Below are positions 1 through 11,340 of a stretch of 64,000 nucleotides of DNA, one piece after another. The translations under genes and the position numbers were made by a program. Source of the stretch: Atherix ibis (Eukaryota; Arthropoda; Insecta; Diptera; Athericidae); the NCBI GenBank assembly GCA_958298945.1, contig OY282607.1:29210500-29274499 (forward strand). Direction: 5' to 3'. The notes under the pieces were generated by a model, which ran no database searches, was not told the DNA's origin, and saw only the letters and a list, made by a program, of their open reading frames with translations. How positions within the stretch are numbered: position 1 is the stretch's first letter; each line of letters opens with the position of its first letter.

Positions 1-300
1 AATTTGTTTACTGAAAATTTTTTCAGTTAAAATTTATTTACTGAAAATTTTTGCACTGAAAATATTTTCACTGGAAATTTTTATCACTCAATTTTTGCAA
101 TGAAATTTTGTCACTGAAAATTAGTACACTGAAAATTTGTGCATTGAAAATTTGTTCACTGAAAATTGGTTTACTGAAAATTTTTTGCACTGATAATTTA
201 TTCACTAAAAATTTGCTCATTGAAAATTTTTTTACAGGAAATTTTTTTTACTGAAAATTTTTTCGTTAAAAATTTATTGACTGAACATTTGTCCTGTACA
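1..300. repeat. AT-rich satellite array, ~15-bp unit
   Basis: About twenty degenerate copies of a unit close to actgaaaatttgttc run from the window edge to about 300, with units of 15-16 bp and small indels. The array continues off the left edge. The same actgaaaa-type unit, with a 16-bp period, forms the larger array at 51880-53660, so the two are probably one satellite family. No coding sense is seen. Confidence 0.85.
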
Positions 301-3300
301 CTTTTCAGAAAGTTTTTAAAAAATATATTTTTTTCGGGTTATTTTTCAATTACTTCTTCTCGATTGAATTGAAATTATTTTAATTATACTTATTTAAGTG
401 TATTCCATTAAATTTATTTGCTTTTATTATTTTATTGTAGTCTTATTATGTAAAGAATATGAATTTATGATAATATGAACCCCATTGCAATTCTCAAAAT
501 AATTTTTATAGTTCAGTAATTTTGTACAATGCACGTCTATAAGTTTCCAATTTTTTGTAGAGTTAATTTCACAGTAAAACGTTAATGTCTACATCTCTTA
601 ATTCTTTGGATAGGCTCTGTTATATATCATCATATATTGGTATATTCACACTATGCAATAAATGCGCATATAGAGAGAAAAGTAACTTTTACTATTCAGG
701 GTAAAAAGTGGATTTTACTATTATTGGAAGCCATGGTAAATAGGGTGTGCATCCAGCCATACTGTGACACTAAACTTATTGGAAATAAAGATTGGCCAAC
801 TGAAAGTATTAAAAATTTATGGAGACAGTGGCTGATTTTGAACACAATGAACTATTATATATGGCACCATTGAAATTTTCCATTTGAAATGTGTTGCAAA
901 GCTCTGACACTGTTCATTAAAGTTTCTACTTTCCAAAGAGCTTAAGGCATAAAATGCAGAGCTGGCAGAATTTTCAGAATCAAAACAGGCTAATGCACAA
1001 AAATGTTCATCATATAGTCACTATGATTACCTTTGCTAGAATAAATTCAATTTTATTGTCAGTGATTCTTCTGCTCTACTATTTTTGGATATAAAAAAAA
1101 TATCCTTGTTGCTGATCGAAAAATGCAAAAATCAAGAGCTTTCTGTGCAAGAATACTTTCTAGTTGGAAATAAACTTGAAAAGTGTTCCGACTGGTTTTT
1201 AACTTTATAATGGAGGGTATAAAGAGAATTGTTCTTAAGATAAATTATTTTAGGACATTTAAATTATGCGTGAATAATGGAAACGAGTGTTTGGTATTCT
1301 CACGAGACAAAGCCAAAATTAATTTCTACTACTCGTAACAAAGATACAGAATAGTGGACGGGATCGTTTTTCTTATCTGTAAACTTGAGCAGAAAATTTT
1401 CTTCTTTTATTACTAATTATACCGTTGAAATTAATCAGAACTTGCTGACCTATACTAGTCCTTTTATCCTGTACTATTATAGTATATACACAATCATAGT
1501 CAGTGAGTGGCTCTTATATAACATAGAACCTGGAAGCCACAGATTTTCTTCTGATTTATTATCCGCTTATCTGTGTGGTAATTTTCTAAACCCTAAGGAA
1601 TGGTCTTTCCAGCTTGAAACATTTCGCAAATGTTCCTTACTTCTAGGATCCGATGACTAATGTATGAACATTTGTTTTGTGGCAAGTACATATGTTAGAA
1701 TATTACTTAGATAGTGCTAAACAGATTTAGAAGAGAAATTAATTTCCCAAGTATTAAGAAAATTGTTAAACAGAAAATTGTTGAAAGCTCCTTGACGCAA
1801 TTTTAAGATTTTCAAGTTTGAAATTTCACCATAAACGTTTGGATGTGATTTGAACTGAGCAGAATACAGAGAACAAAATTTATAGTAACTGTTGAATATA
1901 ACATATTTAAATGGTTTTCTGGTAGTAAACTTTCGAAATCTTTGCATCTTGAAAGAAAACATAAAGTATAATCTGGACAAGGGAGAAGTGTGTCCATTTA
2001 ATTACAAAATTCAATAATTGAGAAACTTTTCATCTACAATTACTTTTAAAGCTTATAAAATCCAATATTACGAGCTGCGGACACTGAACGTTAAGATAGA
2101 ATTATGTTTGAAAATGCAATTGGAAAATTTCATGTAATAATACTCGTATCTTGTTAAAAAAGTTCTCACCTATTATTATGAATTAAAATCAGTTTCAAAC
2201 GAGACAACTTTTAGCAATAGTAAAATTTACTCAAAAGTTGGTATTTTAATATTTCTTAAAGCTCGAAATTATGTTCGGAAAATTATTAAAAATTTTTCTT
2301 AATTTTAATAATTTTCCGAATATTATTTCGAGCTTTAAGAATATTTTTTTTATGTACTTAAAAACGAACATATTCTTTTTGGACGCTTTTGATTTCTTAA
2401 AGACTTTTAACAAAAACATGGATTTCTGCAGAAAAGCAGTCTTTACTTTTCAGCTGTCATAATGCAGACACATTGCTCGATTGGACTAGACTGTATTTTT
2501 AAACAGGCTAGACTATCTCACACAACAGTTGATGTTGATGTGTATTTTTACGACCATTTATTTGTGCCTTTTTCACTTCTTGTCCTAATGTCGAATCTCA
2601 TTCAGGAGTAGTTATTTAAAACAAAAACAATCTTTACTCAATCCTATTTAGGGACCTCTTTCTACCATATTATTAAAATTCGGAATACAATTTTCCAAAT
2701 AAATCAACTGATACTCAATTAACAATAGTATTTTCCCCATTTTTTTATCATATAATAAATTCATCCCTTACGGCTGTTTATTTGTATACATTTATAAAAA
2801 TTTGAAAGAAAAATACAAATATCGACGTTGTAACTTTCTCAGTAATAAATTAAAAATGTTCGATTTTCACCCATTTTGATGAGTGTTTCAATACTACTGA
2901 AATTAGAGTCTTCCCATTTTTTTAATTAACAGCAGCGAAAATTAAGATGAAATACTTTTCAAATGCCTTTCACAAATTAAGCATGATTAGAATAAAAATA
3001 ATTCCAAAAAATTTTATAACCTACTGAATTCCTTAATTGATAAGCAATAACATTTTATATTCAACTTGGGTAATTGACAGAAATGCCATTAAGTCAAAGC
3101 CAAGACGTTCTGAGGATGAGTTGGAAAAGTTTTGTACTATGAATATTTACGATATCGATTCTGCACGAATTCGCAAGTATATTTCCGATATTTAATGGTA
3201 AAAACAGTTGAATAGGATGACATAAAAAAGAATCGAATTTGACGAACGTTGTTGTCAATAGAAATTGCACGCCATCATCTGCTTTTATAGTCATGCCATT

Positions 3301-3534
3301 TTAATTGTGAACATTTTATATCATCAATGAAATTTTATTTCAAAAGCAATTAAAATTCAATTAATTTATTTTATTTGATCTTTTATCTGCAAATCGACGG
3401 TGGATAGAAGTTGTTTTTTTAAAAAAAAAGTTGAATTTTTTCTGTGGTATCACATTCGCAGGACTCACGTGGAATTATTCTAATTAGGAGGTGGAAGTGG
3501 TAATCAGGAAATTTATCGTTATTACACGTAGTTA
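301..3534. other. AT-rich intergenic DNA, no gene recognised
   Basis: Only short open frames are present (for example 637-873, 1385-1660 and 1717-1980). None contains a motif or family resemblance I can name, and all look like chance frames in AT-rich DNA. The only structure is the long inverted repeat at 2248-2345, listed separately. Confidence 0.6.
2248..2345. repeat. Long imperfect inverted repeat (hairpin)
   Basis: Left arm 2248-2291 and right arm 2303-2345 are near reverse complements of about 43 nt (a few mismatches and one indel) around an ~11-nt loop. The arms contain the word agctcgaaat and its complement. No terminal TA or other transposon signature is evident, so it may be a template-switch product or a tiny fold-back element. 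Confidence 0.75.
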
Positions 3535-3690
3535 GGACAAAGTCTTATATGTTATGACATGCCTTAATGTAGCTAAAATAGGTCCTACATGAGGCTGCGA
3601 CATGTCCCGACGGAGCTTCATCATAGCTGAGGCTAAAACCTGTCTAGGAGGAGGTTATATACATAGACTTCTGGACACAGCTGCAGCCAA
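3535..3690. repeat. Degenerate 21-bp minisatellite, left block
   Basis: Words such as gaggctgcgacatgtcccga and ggagcttcatcatagctgag repeat at about 21-bp spacing. They match the consensus of the better block at 5944-6395 (gaagctgtaatacgtctcga and similar). The two blocks lie on either side of the transposon at 3759-5940, which suggests one original array was split by insertion. Confidence 0.6.
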
Positions 3691-3703
3691 GCCGCCATGG
3701 ATC

Positions 3704-3754
3704 AATCGGTTCTCGTTTGATCATCGAAGTTAAGCAGGACTGGGATGGGGTGCT
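3704..3754 (+). pseudogene. 5S rRNA-like fragment
   Basis: From about 3707 the sequence follows the middle of animal 5S rRNA: ggttctcgtttgatcatcga, then agttaagcag, with a few substitutions (consensus ggttctcgtccgatcaccga). It then diverges, with a possible gatgggg match near 3744. The start and end of a real 5S gene are missing and there is no terminator T-run, so it is a pseudogene fragment or the head of a 5S-derived SINE. It ends directly at the transposon that begins at 3759. Confidence 0.55.
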
Positions 3755-4096
3755 AATACAGGATACTTTTTATTGTCCAGTTCGATTTTCTTTGGTCGCC
3801 ATTTTGGTTTCAATGACATTTGTCCGTTGGCAGTTGACAGTCGTAGAGAATAGTTGATAGCAGTTTATTTTGAGGTATTTAACACTGCAACAACGTGTTG
3901 AAATTATTAAAACATGTTATTTAAATATATGTTCAATTGTAAATATGCGGAAAAAATTACGTGACTTTTTTGGTATTAGTCCTATACCTAGCAAGTCAAC
4001 CATTCAGCATATAATGAATTATTTTAAAATAATTGCATGCTCTCGGAGGTAAAGCCAACGTACAATTAAGCCAACGGCGACAATTAAGCCAACGTA

Positions 4097-5338
4097 CGAA
4101 GTCTGTTCAAAAAGTATTTTTGAATTATTTGTGACTTTATGTTGGTACTCATATCTCTCACTTATGCCGACAAGTTCGGCCATTTTGAATGTTCAGTTCA
4201 TTTTTGACAGCTGCTTTGCTTGCACGTGCTTTGGTTTGTCTTTGATTTTTGCCCATTCCAAAAAATTGATCAAAGAATATGTATAAAATTTTGTGTGAAA
4301 AACAAAATTAATTGCGTGGACGTATTCCGAATGTTGACTGTGGCATATGGTGAAGCTACGTTTATCGGTGGTACAAAATATTTTCAGAGGGTCGAGAAGA
4401 TGTGAACTACGAAAAGCGTGCCGGACGCCCGAACACGTCAACAACAGACGAAATTATTGATGAAGTGAAGATAATACTCGTAGTATTGGCCAATCGTCGA
4501 ATCAACGTTAGAAAAGTTGCTGAAGACTTAAACATATCGATTGGCTCCTGCCATTCGATTTTTACCAATGATTTGGTCGTGAGACGGGTCGCCGCGAAAT
4601 TCGTACCAAAATTGCTCAATTTCGACCAAAAACAGCATCGCATTAACATTGGTAAGGAGCTGTTGGAATCTTTCCGCGTCGATTTAAATTTACTCCAAAG
4701 TGTCATAACTGGTGACGAATTATAGGTTTATGCTTATATGACGTGGAAACCAAAACTCAATCATCCCAATGGAAGTTGCCGCATAAGCCAAGACCGAAAA
4801 AAGCGCGCCAAGTTCGGTCGAATGTGAAGGTTTTGCTTACAGTTTTCTTCGATTATAGAAGCTTGTTGCATCACAAGTTCTTGCCACAGGGTAAAACGGT
4901 CAATAAGGAATATTACCTGTAAGTTAAGCGGAAGTTGCGCGAAGAACAAAAATTGGCTTTTGCACCATGATGACGGCCCTGCTCACGCATCGTTGCTTGT
5001 GTGCCAATTTTTGGCCAAAAACAACACACTAATAATGCCACAGCCACCGTATTTCCCAGATCTGGCCCCCTGTAAATTTCTTGTTCTCGAAACTGAAGAT
5101 CCCCATAAAAGGACGACGCTACGCTATGATTGAGGAGATAAAGACGGCAACGAAGGAGGAGCTGAACAAGATCACAAAAAATTATTTTTTGAAGTGCTTC
5201 GAGGATTGGAGAAAATGTTGGCATAAGTGTATAATATCTGGTGGGGATTACTTTGAAGGAGACAAAATAGATATTCATGAATAAATAAATAGTTTTTGAA
5301 AAAACACAAAATTCGCGATATTTTTTGAACAGACCTCG
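4097..5338 (+). mobile_element. mariner transposon 1 (complete ends, dead)
   Basis: The element is 1242 bp. It starts cgaagtctgttcaaaaagta and ends with the complement (ttttttgaacagacctcg), giving terminal inverted repeats of at least 20 bp, and is flanked by TA at 4095-4096 and 5339-5340. Removing it restores the host element reading ccaacgTAcacctgaaaa, which is exactly the uninterrupted sequence seen in the relative at 17275-17292. It belongs to the same mariner family as 11282-12561. The transposase inside is broken. Confidence 0.93.
4262..5284 (+). pseudogene. mariner transposase pseudogene (element 1)
   Basis: A mariner transposase would cut at the terminal repeats and paste the element into TA sites; this copy cannot. 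The N-terminal HTH part reads RICIKFCVKNKIN and VFRMLTVAYGEATF, then another frame gives NYEKRAGRPNTSTTDE, VAEDLNISIGSCHSIF and AAKFVPKLLNFDQKQHR. The first catalytic block GDES/W is GDEL followed by a stop at about 4725. Further pieces are HHKFLPQGKTVNKEY, NWLLHHDDGPAHA (second Asp region) and the C-terminus RRYAMIEEIKTATKEELNKI to HKCIISGGDYFEGDKIDIHE. Several frameshifts separate these; the third catalytic block reads PYFPDLAPC. Confidence 0.9.
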
Positions 5339-5943
5339 TACACCTGAAAATATTGATGCAGTGAGGCAGAGTGTTGCTGAATCGACGGCGTGCACAAGAA
5401 TTGGGAATATCTCCATCATGTATATTAAAAATTCTGGAAAAGGAATGGTTTCCTTAACCGTTAAAATTCAATTGGCACAACAGCTGCAGGCAAATGACCA
5501 TGAACACCGGTTAGCCTGGAGTGCTCTAGTTGTACAGCTTCGTATAGACGACCATTATTTATGGAAAAAAATCCTTATTGGCTGCAGCTGTTGTGCATTA
5601 TTTATGGAAAAAATTAATAAACAGAATATTGGGGCACAAAAAACCCCGCGGTATTTGGGCCGTCGGCATTATTAGGCCACATTCCTTTAAGGATTCTGGA
5701 GGTAATGCTGTAACAGTTACTGGTGACTACTATCGGGAAATGTTGAAAAACTTTCTTCTACCGAAATTGGATCAATTGGGCCTACAGAATACGAGTACGC
5801 GGTTCCAAAAAGATAATGTCACATCACACACAGCTCATTCTACGACAAAAATTTTGAGAGAAATTTTTCCCGGCCGAATAATGTTAAAGAGTGGTGACTG
5901 GCCCCCAATTATTCCCTTATTTGAACCAGAATACGTCCTCCAT

Positions 5944-6395
5944 AGAGCTTGAGCACGTCTCAAAAAAATATACATCAAGTTTCAGAAGAGCTGTGGCACA
6001 TCAAGGTGGCGCCATAGTATATATTTCCAGAGCTACAATACATCTCAAAGGAGCTGTAGCATATTTTGACGGAGCTTTAGCACGTTTATTCGGAGCCAAA
6101 TTGCGTCTCAAAAAGAGCTGTAGCACGTTAGGAAGTAGTTGAGGTATATCTCGATAAAGCTATAGTAGGTTTTGGTAGAGCTTAAGCATGTCCTGACGGA
6201 GTTGTTAGCACGTTTTAATGAAGCTGTAATACGTCTCGATGAAGCTATGGCACATCTTGACGGAGCTTTTGCTTCTCTTGATATAAACAAAGCACATTAA
6301 GACGTGCTAACAACTTTAGATTTCGTAGGACAAAATTGTAGTACTTTTTGAGGTATAGCACGTCTTGATGAACCTGCAGCACATTTCGATGGATC
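5944..6395. repeat. Degenerate 21-bp minisatellite, right block
   Basis: About fifteen units of roughly 21 bp, for example gaagctgtaatacgtctcga, gaagctatggcacatcttga and ggagcttttgcttctcttga in a row near 6231-6290. Unit identity is moderate and some units carry insertions. Because 21 is a multiple of three, both strands show short open frames with 7-residue periodicity (5891-6142 forward, 6108-6290 reverse). I take these as by-products of the repeat, not genes. Confidence 0.8.
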
Positions 6396-6399
6396 TTTA

Positions 6400-8150
6400 A
6401 ATTTTTATTTAAGGGTTTTGATGGTGTAAAAATGTCAAATTGGATCCATTAAAAATTTTATTGACGGGTTCAATAGTTTATTTCTTAAGTTAAATCTCTG
6501 TTAAAAATTAAAACTTCACCTGAGTTTAGATGTCACTTATTGATTTTGTATTTAATTTCTATTAATAGCTATTATTCTAGTATTATTATAAGGTAATTTT
6601 TGCTAAAGCAATTGTAATCGAGTTCTCCTTAAATTTCTAAGCAAATACTTTCCCATAAAAAAGTACTATTTTTCCATTTTTTAAAACAATTTTTTCTACA
6701 GCAGAAAAATATTTATTCTTCCTTCTTTTACAAATATTTAAATTTAGATTTTTATCAGACAGATATTTTGAAAATTTCTGTTTGATTTTTCTGCAAAATT
6801 TCAGCAGGAAAATAAAAATCGTTCTTAAATTTAACAGAAAAACTTAAAGTCATTGTAATCTTTTAAAAATCAAGCAATGTTCGAATAAACAAATTTGTTC
6901 AAACAATACACAAAAACCGCAAAAATCCATAAAAGTAAATTTATAGATACACAAAATATTATGCTTATGTGTAGGAGTACATTGATTAAACTTAAAAGTT
7001 ATAAACAGTTTCCTTTAAGTACTGCATAATAAATTCCTGTATTCAAAGAACTCATAAAAATGATTATTGACATAATAAAAGTGGTTCAACTAAATCGATG
7101 GGAGTCAAAGCATAAAATCGTTTTATGTTTTTTTTCGTACAGAATATGAAATGTGGAATGCATTTTAATTTTTTATTTTATATTTTCATAAAAGTTGAAT
7201 AGTATAGTATGTGTTGTTATAAAGAAAAATTAAACAAAAAAGCTCAATATCTAACTAAAAAAATAAAAATTAATAAATTCCAACTTCCTTAAGAGAAATT
7301 TAAATTGAAAAATGCGGTAGAATCATTTTATCTTTGATCAAAAAATAAATATGTTACTTATAAAAATCATAGAGGATATATGGTAAATATTTGATTTCTT
7401 AACAGTACACACATGATAGGCGATCCTTGAAAATTTAAACGCAAATATTTACGATACATTTTATTTATCCCCTTTTGATAATTTTCAAGCCTATTACAAA
7501 AGTATACACATAAGATCAAATATAGTATTTCAGCATAACATAAGAGAGTTTTGTTTTTTTTCTTGAACTAATATTTAATATAATTTTTTTCCCTTAAAAA
7601 ACAAATGCTTTCTTTTTTATAGCAAAGTCTTTACTCTGTATATGTGAATAAAATCGTATATAAACTTTGGAAAATCAATGAACAACAAATCGAATTATTC
7701 ATATTTGATTTTTTTTCTAATAAAAAGGATTGATATTTATTTTATTAAAAAAGGTTTTATGGGAAACTTCATATGTTATTTTTGACAAACATTTTTTTTA
7801 ACGTAAAAAATATGCATATTAATTTCAGGACAAATTTATTTTCAAAAGAATCTATTTTATAAATTAAAGGATTTTTGGCAATATTTTTATATTGTTATGG
7901 AAACTTAGAGTGAAACGTTTTGGAAAATCCTTTTTAAATTGTATTGAAAAAAAATTGTATACTTAAAAATATTAGGAAAATCTGTTGATTTAATGAATAG
8001 AGAATTTCTTTCCATCTAATAGGTTATTCGGCAAGTAAAATAAAACAATTTTAAAATCAAACATTGAATAAATATTTTAGTTTTTTTGATTATAGTATTA
8101 TTTAAATACTTCTATTTTATATTAAATATTACATCGTTAAGATTTTTTAG
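6400..8150. other. AT-rich intergenic DNA, nothing recognised
   Basis: Long A and T runs, no open frame with a recognisable motif, no inverted repeat or tandem array that I could see. Confidence 0.55.
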
Positions 8151-8615
8151 CAACATTCGATTATTTTTAGATAAGCTTTAATGAAATTTTCGCTCATTTC
8201 GATGTGTAATTCGGCAATTACTTGGCGGATGTTGGTTTTCAAATGCTTTAATGTTTAAGGATTATATGAAAAAATATGATCTTTTGTATACTCTTACCAA
8301 AAAAAAAAACGCCTTATGGAATTAAATTGCACAATCTTAAAAATTGCATTAAATTGTACGATCTTAAAATTACGCGTCCTGAGAAATTTTCAAGTAAAAA
8401 ATTGAAAATTTTTTCTATTGTGGGGCTTTTTGGTGCCATTTTAGTATAACTACATATGGTTCGGATTATAATCTTTAAGTTCCTATATAAAAAATCGTTT
8501 ATCCTACTGTTATAGTACTTAGTTAAAAATGTACACTTTACAGTCATTTTTCACCGATAAAATGGCTTCTGCATAATTACTGGTGGGTTTTCAGAGCCCC
8601 ACATTATGTGAACAG
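8150..8615 (-). pseudogene. DUF4817-type transposase relic, copy 1
   Basis: Reading the minus strand from 8615 down gives WGSENPPVI, MTVKCTFLTKYYNSRINDFL, a catalytic-domain stretch ending ENFSGRVILRSYNLM (family pattern GRVISR.GD), and then KTLKHLKTNIRQVIAELHIEMSE, the C-terminal helix pattern typical of these insect transposases. The QQDGA and WPPRS..LTPLDFF blocks are largely destroyed. It lies head-to-tail with copy 2 at 8630-9145 and is of the same broad family as the elements at 3759, 16958 and 39420, though a different subfamily. Confidence 0.65.
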
Positions 8616-8629
8616 CCGTTTAACTCACT

Positions 8630-9145
8630 TTCTAATAATTAAATAATCCTTCGCACATTTCGGGATGTAATTTGGCCATAACTTCATGAATATTGATTTT
8701 TAAATGCTCTCAAATTTTGAGATTATCCGCATAAAAATAATTTTTACAAAAAAAGTAGAACGGCATCACATTGAGCGATCTTGGAGGGCAAATATTATAA
8801 AAATTTGTGTAAGAAAAGTACAATGGCATCAAATTGAGCGTTCTTGGAGGCCAATTGGCATCCACCATATCTCGAAATTATGTATCCTGGGATACTATGT
8901 TACTTGTAGTGCCAAAATTGCATATAGTTCAGATTAAAATCTATTAGTTTAGGGCAAAAAAGTTGATTATCACGCGGTCATAGTGCTCAGAATTGCCAGT
9001 AACAATCTCTTTTTCTTCATTTTTAAAAAAAAAAAAAGTGTTCGTTACAATCATTTGTGGGTTTTCAGAGCCCCATATATGGCATTTTTGCTTATTGGCG
9101 GATCCACAAACTGAGCAATAAGTTTCATCACTGACGAAAATATCC
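8630..9145 (-). pseudogene. DUF4817-type transposase relic, copy 2
   Basis: From 9145 downward the minus strand reads SDETYCSVCGSANKQKC, IWGSENPQMIV, TGNSEHYDRVIINFF, then a block similar to NWPPRSLNLMPLDFF and a C-terminus EHLKINIHEVMAKLHPEMCE. SDE holds the first catalytic Asp of the family. The WPPRSLNLMPL segment is present twice because of a 63-bp tandem duplication at 8751-8876. Stops and frameshifts throughout; no terminal repeats found. Confidence 0.65.
8751..8876. repeat. 63-bp tandem duplication inside transposase relic
   Basis: The stretch beginning aaaagtagaacggcatcaca at 8751 recurs as aaaagtacaatggcatcaaa at 8814, 63 bp later, followed in each by ttgagcg.tcttggagg. The unit is 21 codons long and duplicates the segment coding the third catalytic block. 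Confidence 0.75.
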
Positions 9146-11281
9146 CCCCTCCCCCCGTCTTTTATTGACTGATCTGTTTTATTGAAAGTTGTTTACAAAT
9201 TTATCAGATTGTTTAGTGATTAAAATAATTGGACTACGAAATGGACAATTCTTCATAAGGTTTAGCATTCAAAAAAGGGGTTCCGTCAAGTCAACATAGA
9301 AAATTTGTAATCCCAAACGGGTCTGATTACTTTTGATTTTTTTTTTAATATATATTTTTCAGTTTCGGTTAGTCTAATAGAAAATTGTTAGGATTACATT
9401 TCAAGGACCTTTTTTTATTTTTACAATATTTATTTATAACATATTTAATATTTTATATAAATAAAAAATATTTATTAGTCTAGAATTTTAAGTAAAGCTC
9501 TTATAAATAATTTACATAATTTTTCTGTATAATATGAAAAGAATTACTAATTGAATTAGATATAAAATAACTAAGATTTTATTTTGGAATAATAAATTTG
9601 AAATTTAGATAACAAAAAATTAAATTAATTATCAGAATCAGAACTGGTTTTTTTTTTAGAAAATTTCTTTGCTACTTTATGAATATTTTTTTTTATCAGC
9701 AAACTTATTGATTATTATTTTGATATAATATTGGTTTTTTTTTTAAGTTCACATAGACTATTTTGAGTGACTAAATAGGAAATTCAGTATTTTGACTAAG
9801 AATATTTTCGGAAATTATTGGAAAAGTTTGTAATTTTAATGATTATTTCAGAAGAATTTGGGGGTTCTTAAACAAATTTCTTTGAATTATCTGCAATTAT
9901 ATACAAAATGGGGATATATTTTGGTTATGATTATACTTTCGACTGATATATGAACATTTCGTAAAATTCTGAGAATATTAGCAATTCTTGTTTAACATGT
10001 AAAATTTTAATTTATATCAATTATTTGCTTGTATTCCCTGCAAAATGGTATATCATAAAGTTGGCAACATAGAATAAGCTTCCAATTAATCTCTAATGAA
10101 TTTCGATAATATCATATTCAGCATCTTCAGCATATACCAAAATTATTAGGAAATATAATCTTTAACAGTAATTCAAAGAAAACAAAGCTTTAATAATAAA
10201 TATGTAAATTTCATGAACGCAAAATATTTCTAGAAAATGTACAGGAAAATAGTCCATATATGAAGTATTATTTAATGACTAATTAAATCTCGAATATGTT
10301 ATACACATTTTTGAGATTGTGAATATTTCATCAAATTATCAAAACAAATTTTGTTATTAAGCATAAATCAAACATTACACAAATTCCAATAAAATTAAAG
10401 TTATCCATATGGCAGCAAATATTAAAGAAGTATTGGCTCATTAGATATTTTTCAAAATTCACGTAATTTATTGTTAAAAAATAAAATATTATTAAAATTA
10501 AAAAACAAATAAAATTCTTCATTTTCTTTCAAAATATTTCAACGAAAATCTTAAAAGATCTTTCGCTGGTACAGAAGAGAAAATTTGATTTTTCCCGACA
10601 AAATATTTCGCCATTCGCGGGAATCGCTATTTTTTAATCCTATAAAAATTTCATAATTTTGTAATAAACCTAAAAAAATTTTATATACTCGTAGTAAAAT
10701 ATTCTTAATAATAAAGAATTTATAAAATTGAATTTTTCTGAAATTTAATTGACATAAAAAATATAATAAATTTTATGGTTACTTTGAGGGAAAATTAAAA
10801 ACAATTACGATTTGGAAAACATCCTGCACTTTTTAAAGGGTACTGTATCTTAAGTGAATATTGTCAGTTTAAATTAAATTTTTAATCATATTTTATGAAA
10901 TATTTATAATTATTCAGTTTCATAGAATAGGATAATTTTAACTATAATTTAATATATATTAACGGTTAGAATTTTCATGAATATAGTTTTCATGAAGCAA
11001 AAAAAAAACCTTCTAAACTCTATTTAAGTACATATAATTAAAATATTAGAAAAAAATATCAAAAATAAGAGAGCGAACTCTATAGCCATACGGTAAGATA
11101 TAATACAATATAAAGCAACCATCACTTATGGCCGTATCCTTTAACCAAATTACACCTTCCGAAGTTAAATATGTCATTTAGCGACTGCCTAGCGCAAATT
11201 CGCCGTACTATTTGCTTATTAATTTTGATATATTAAACTAATTATTTAAGAAAGCTGTAATCCTACTCACTTACACATATA
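9146..11281. other. AT-rich intergenic DNA, nothing recognised
   Basis: Only short chance frames (such as 10331-10522 on the minus strand, a hydrophobic run without family resemblance). No repeats or RNA genes visible. Confidence 0.55.
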
Positions 11282-11340
11282 CGAGGTCTGTTCCAAAAGT
11301 ATCGCGAATTTCGTGTTTTATCTAAAATTATTTGTTTATT

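Larger units (their letters stand above)
3759..5940 (+). mobile_element. DUF4817-type Tc1/mariner-superfamily transposon A, split by a mariner
   Basis: The 5' end (cagg after a TA at 3757-3758, then a gtc...tcgatttt..tttggtcgccattttgg region) matches two other copies at 16958 and 39420. The decayed transposase begins near 3870 with LTLQQRVEIIKTCYLN and KLRDFFG....PSKSTIQ, the helix-turn-helix style of insect DUF4817 transposases. After the mariner inserted at 4097-5338 it resumes with RTPENIDAVRQSVAES, then IKIQLAQQLQANDHEHRL, NKQN, GNAVTVTGDYYREMLKNFLLPKLDQLGL and DNVTSHTA. It has many frameshifts and stops, the first and third catalytic regions are not readable, and homology stops near 5940, where the 21-bp minisatellite resumes. 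Family call from motifs; dead element. Confidence 0.8.

Noticed and set aside
637..873. 78-codon frame with WPTESIKNLWRQW
   Set aside because: No recognisable domain, no supporting neighbours; likely chance.
1385..1660. 91-codon frame
   Set aside because: No motif or family resemblance; base composition like the surrounding intergenic DNA.
5891..6290. Plus- and minus-strand frames with 7-residue repeats
   Set aside because: Explained by the 21-bp minisatellite; no start context, no longer reading frame, both strands open.
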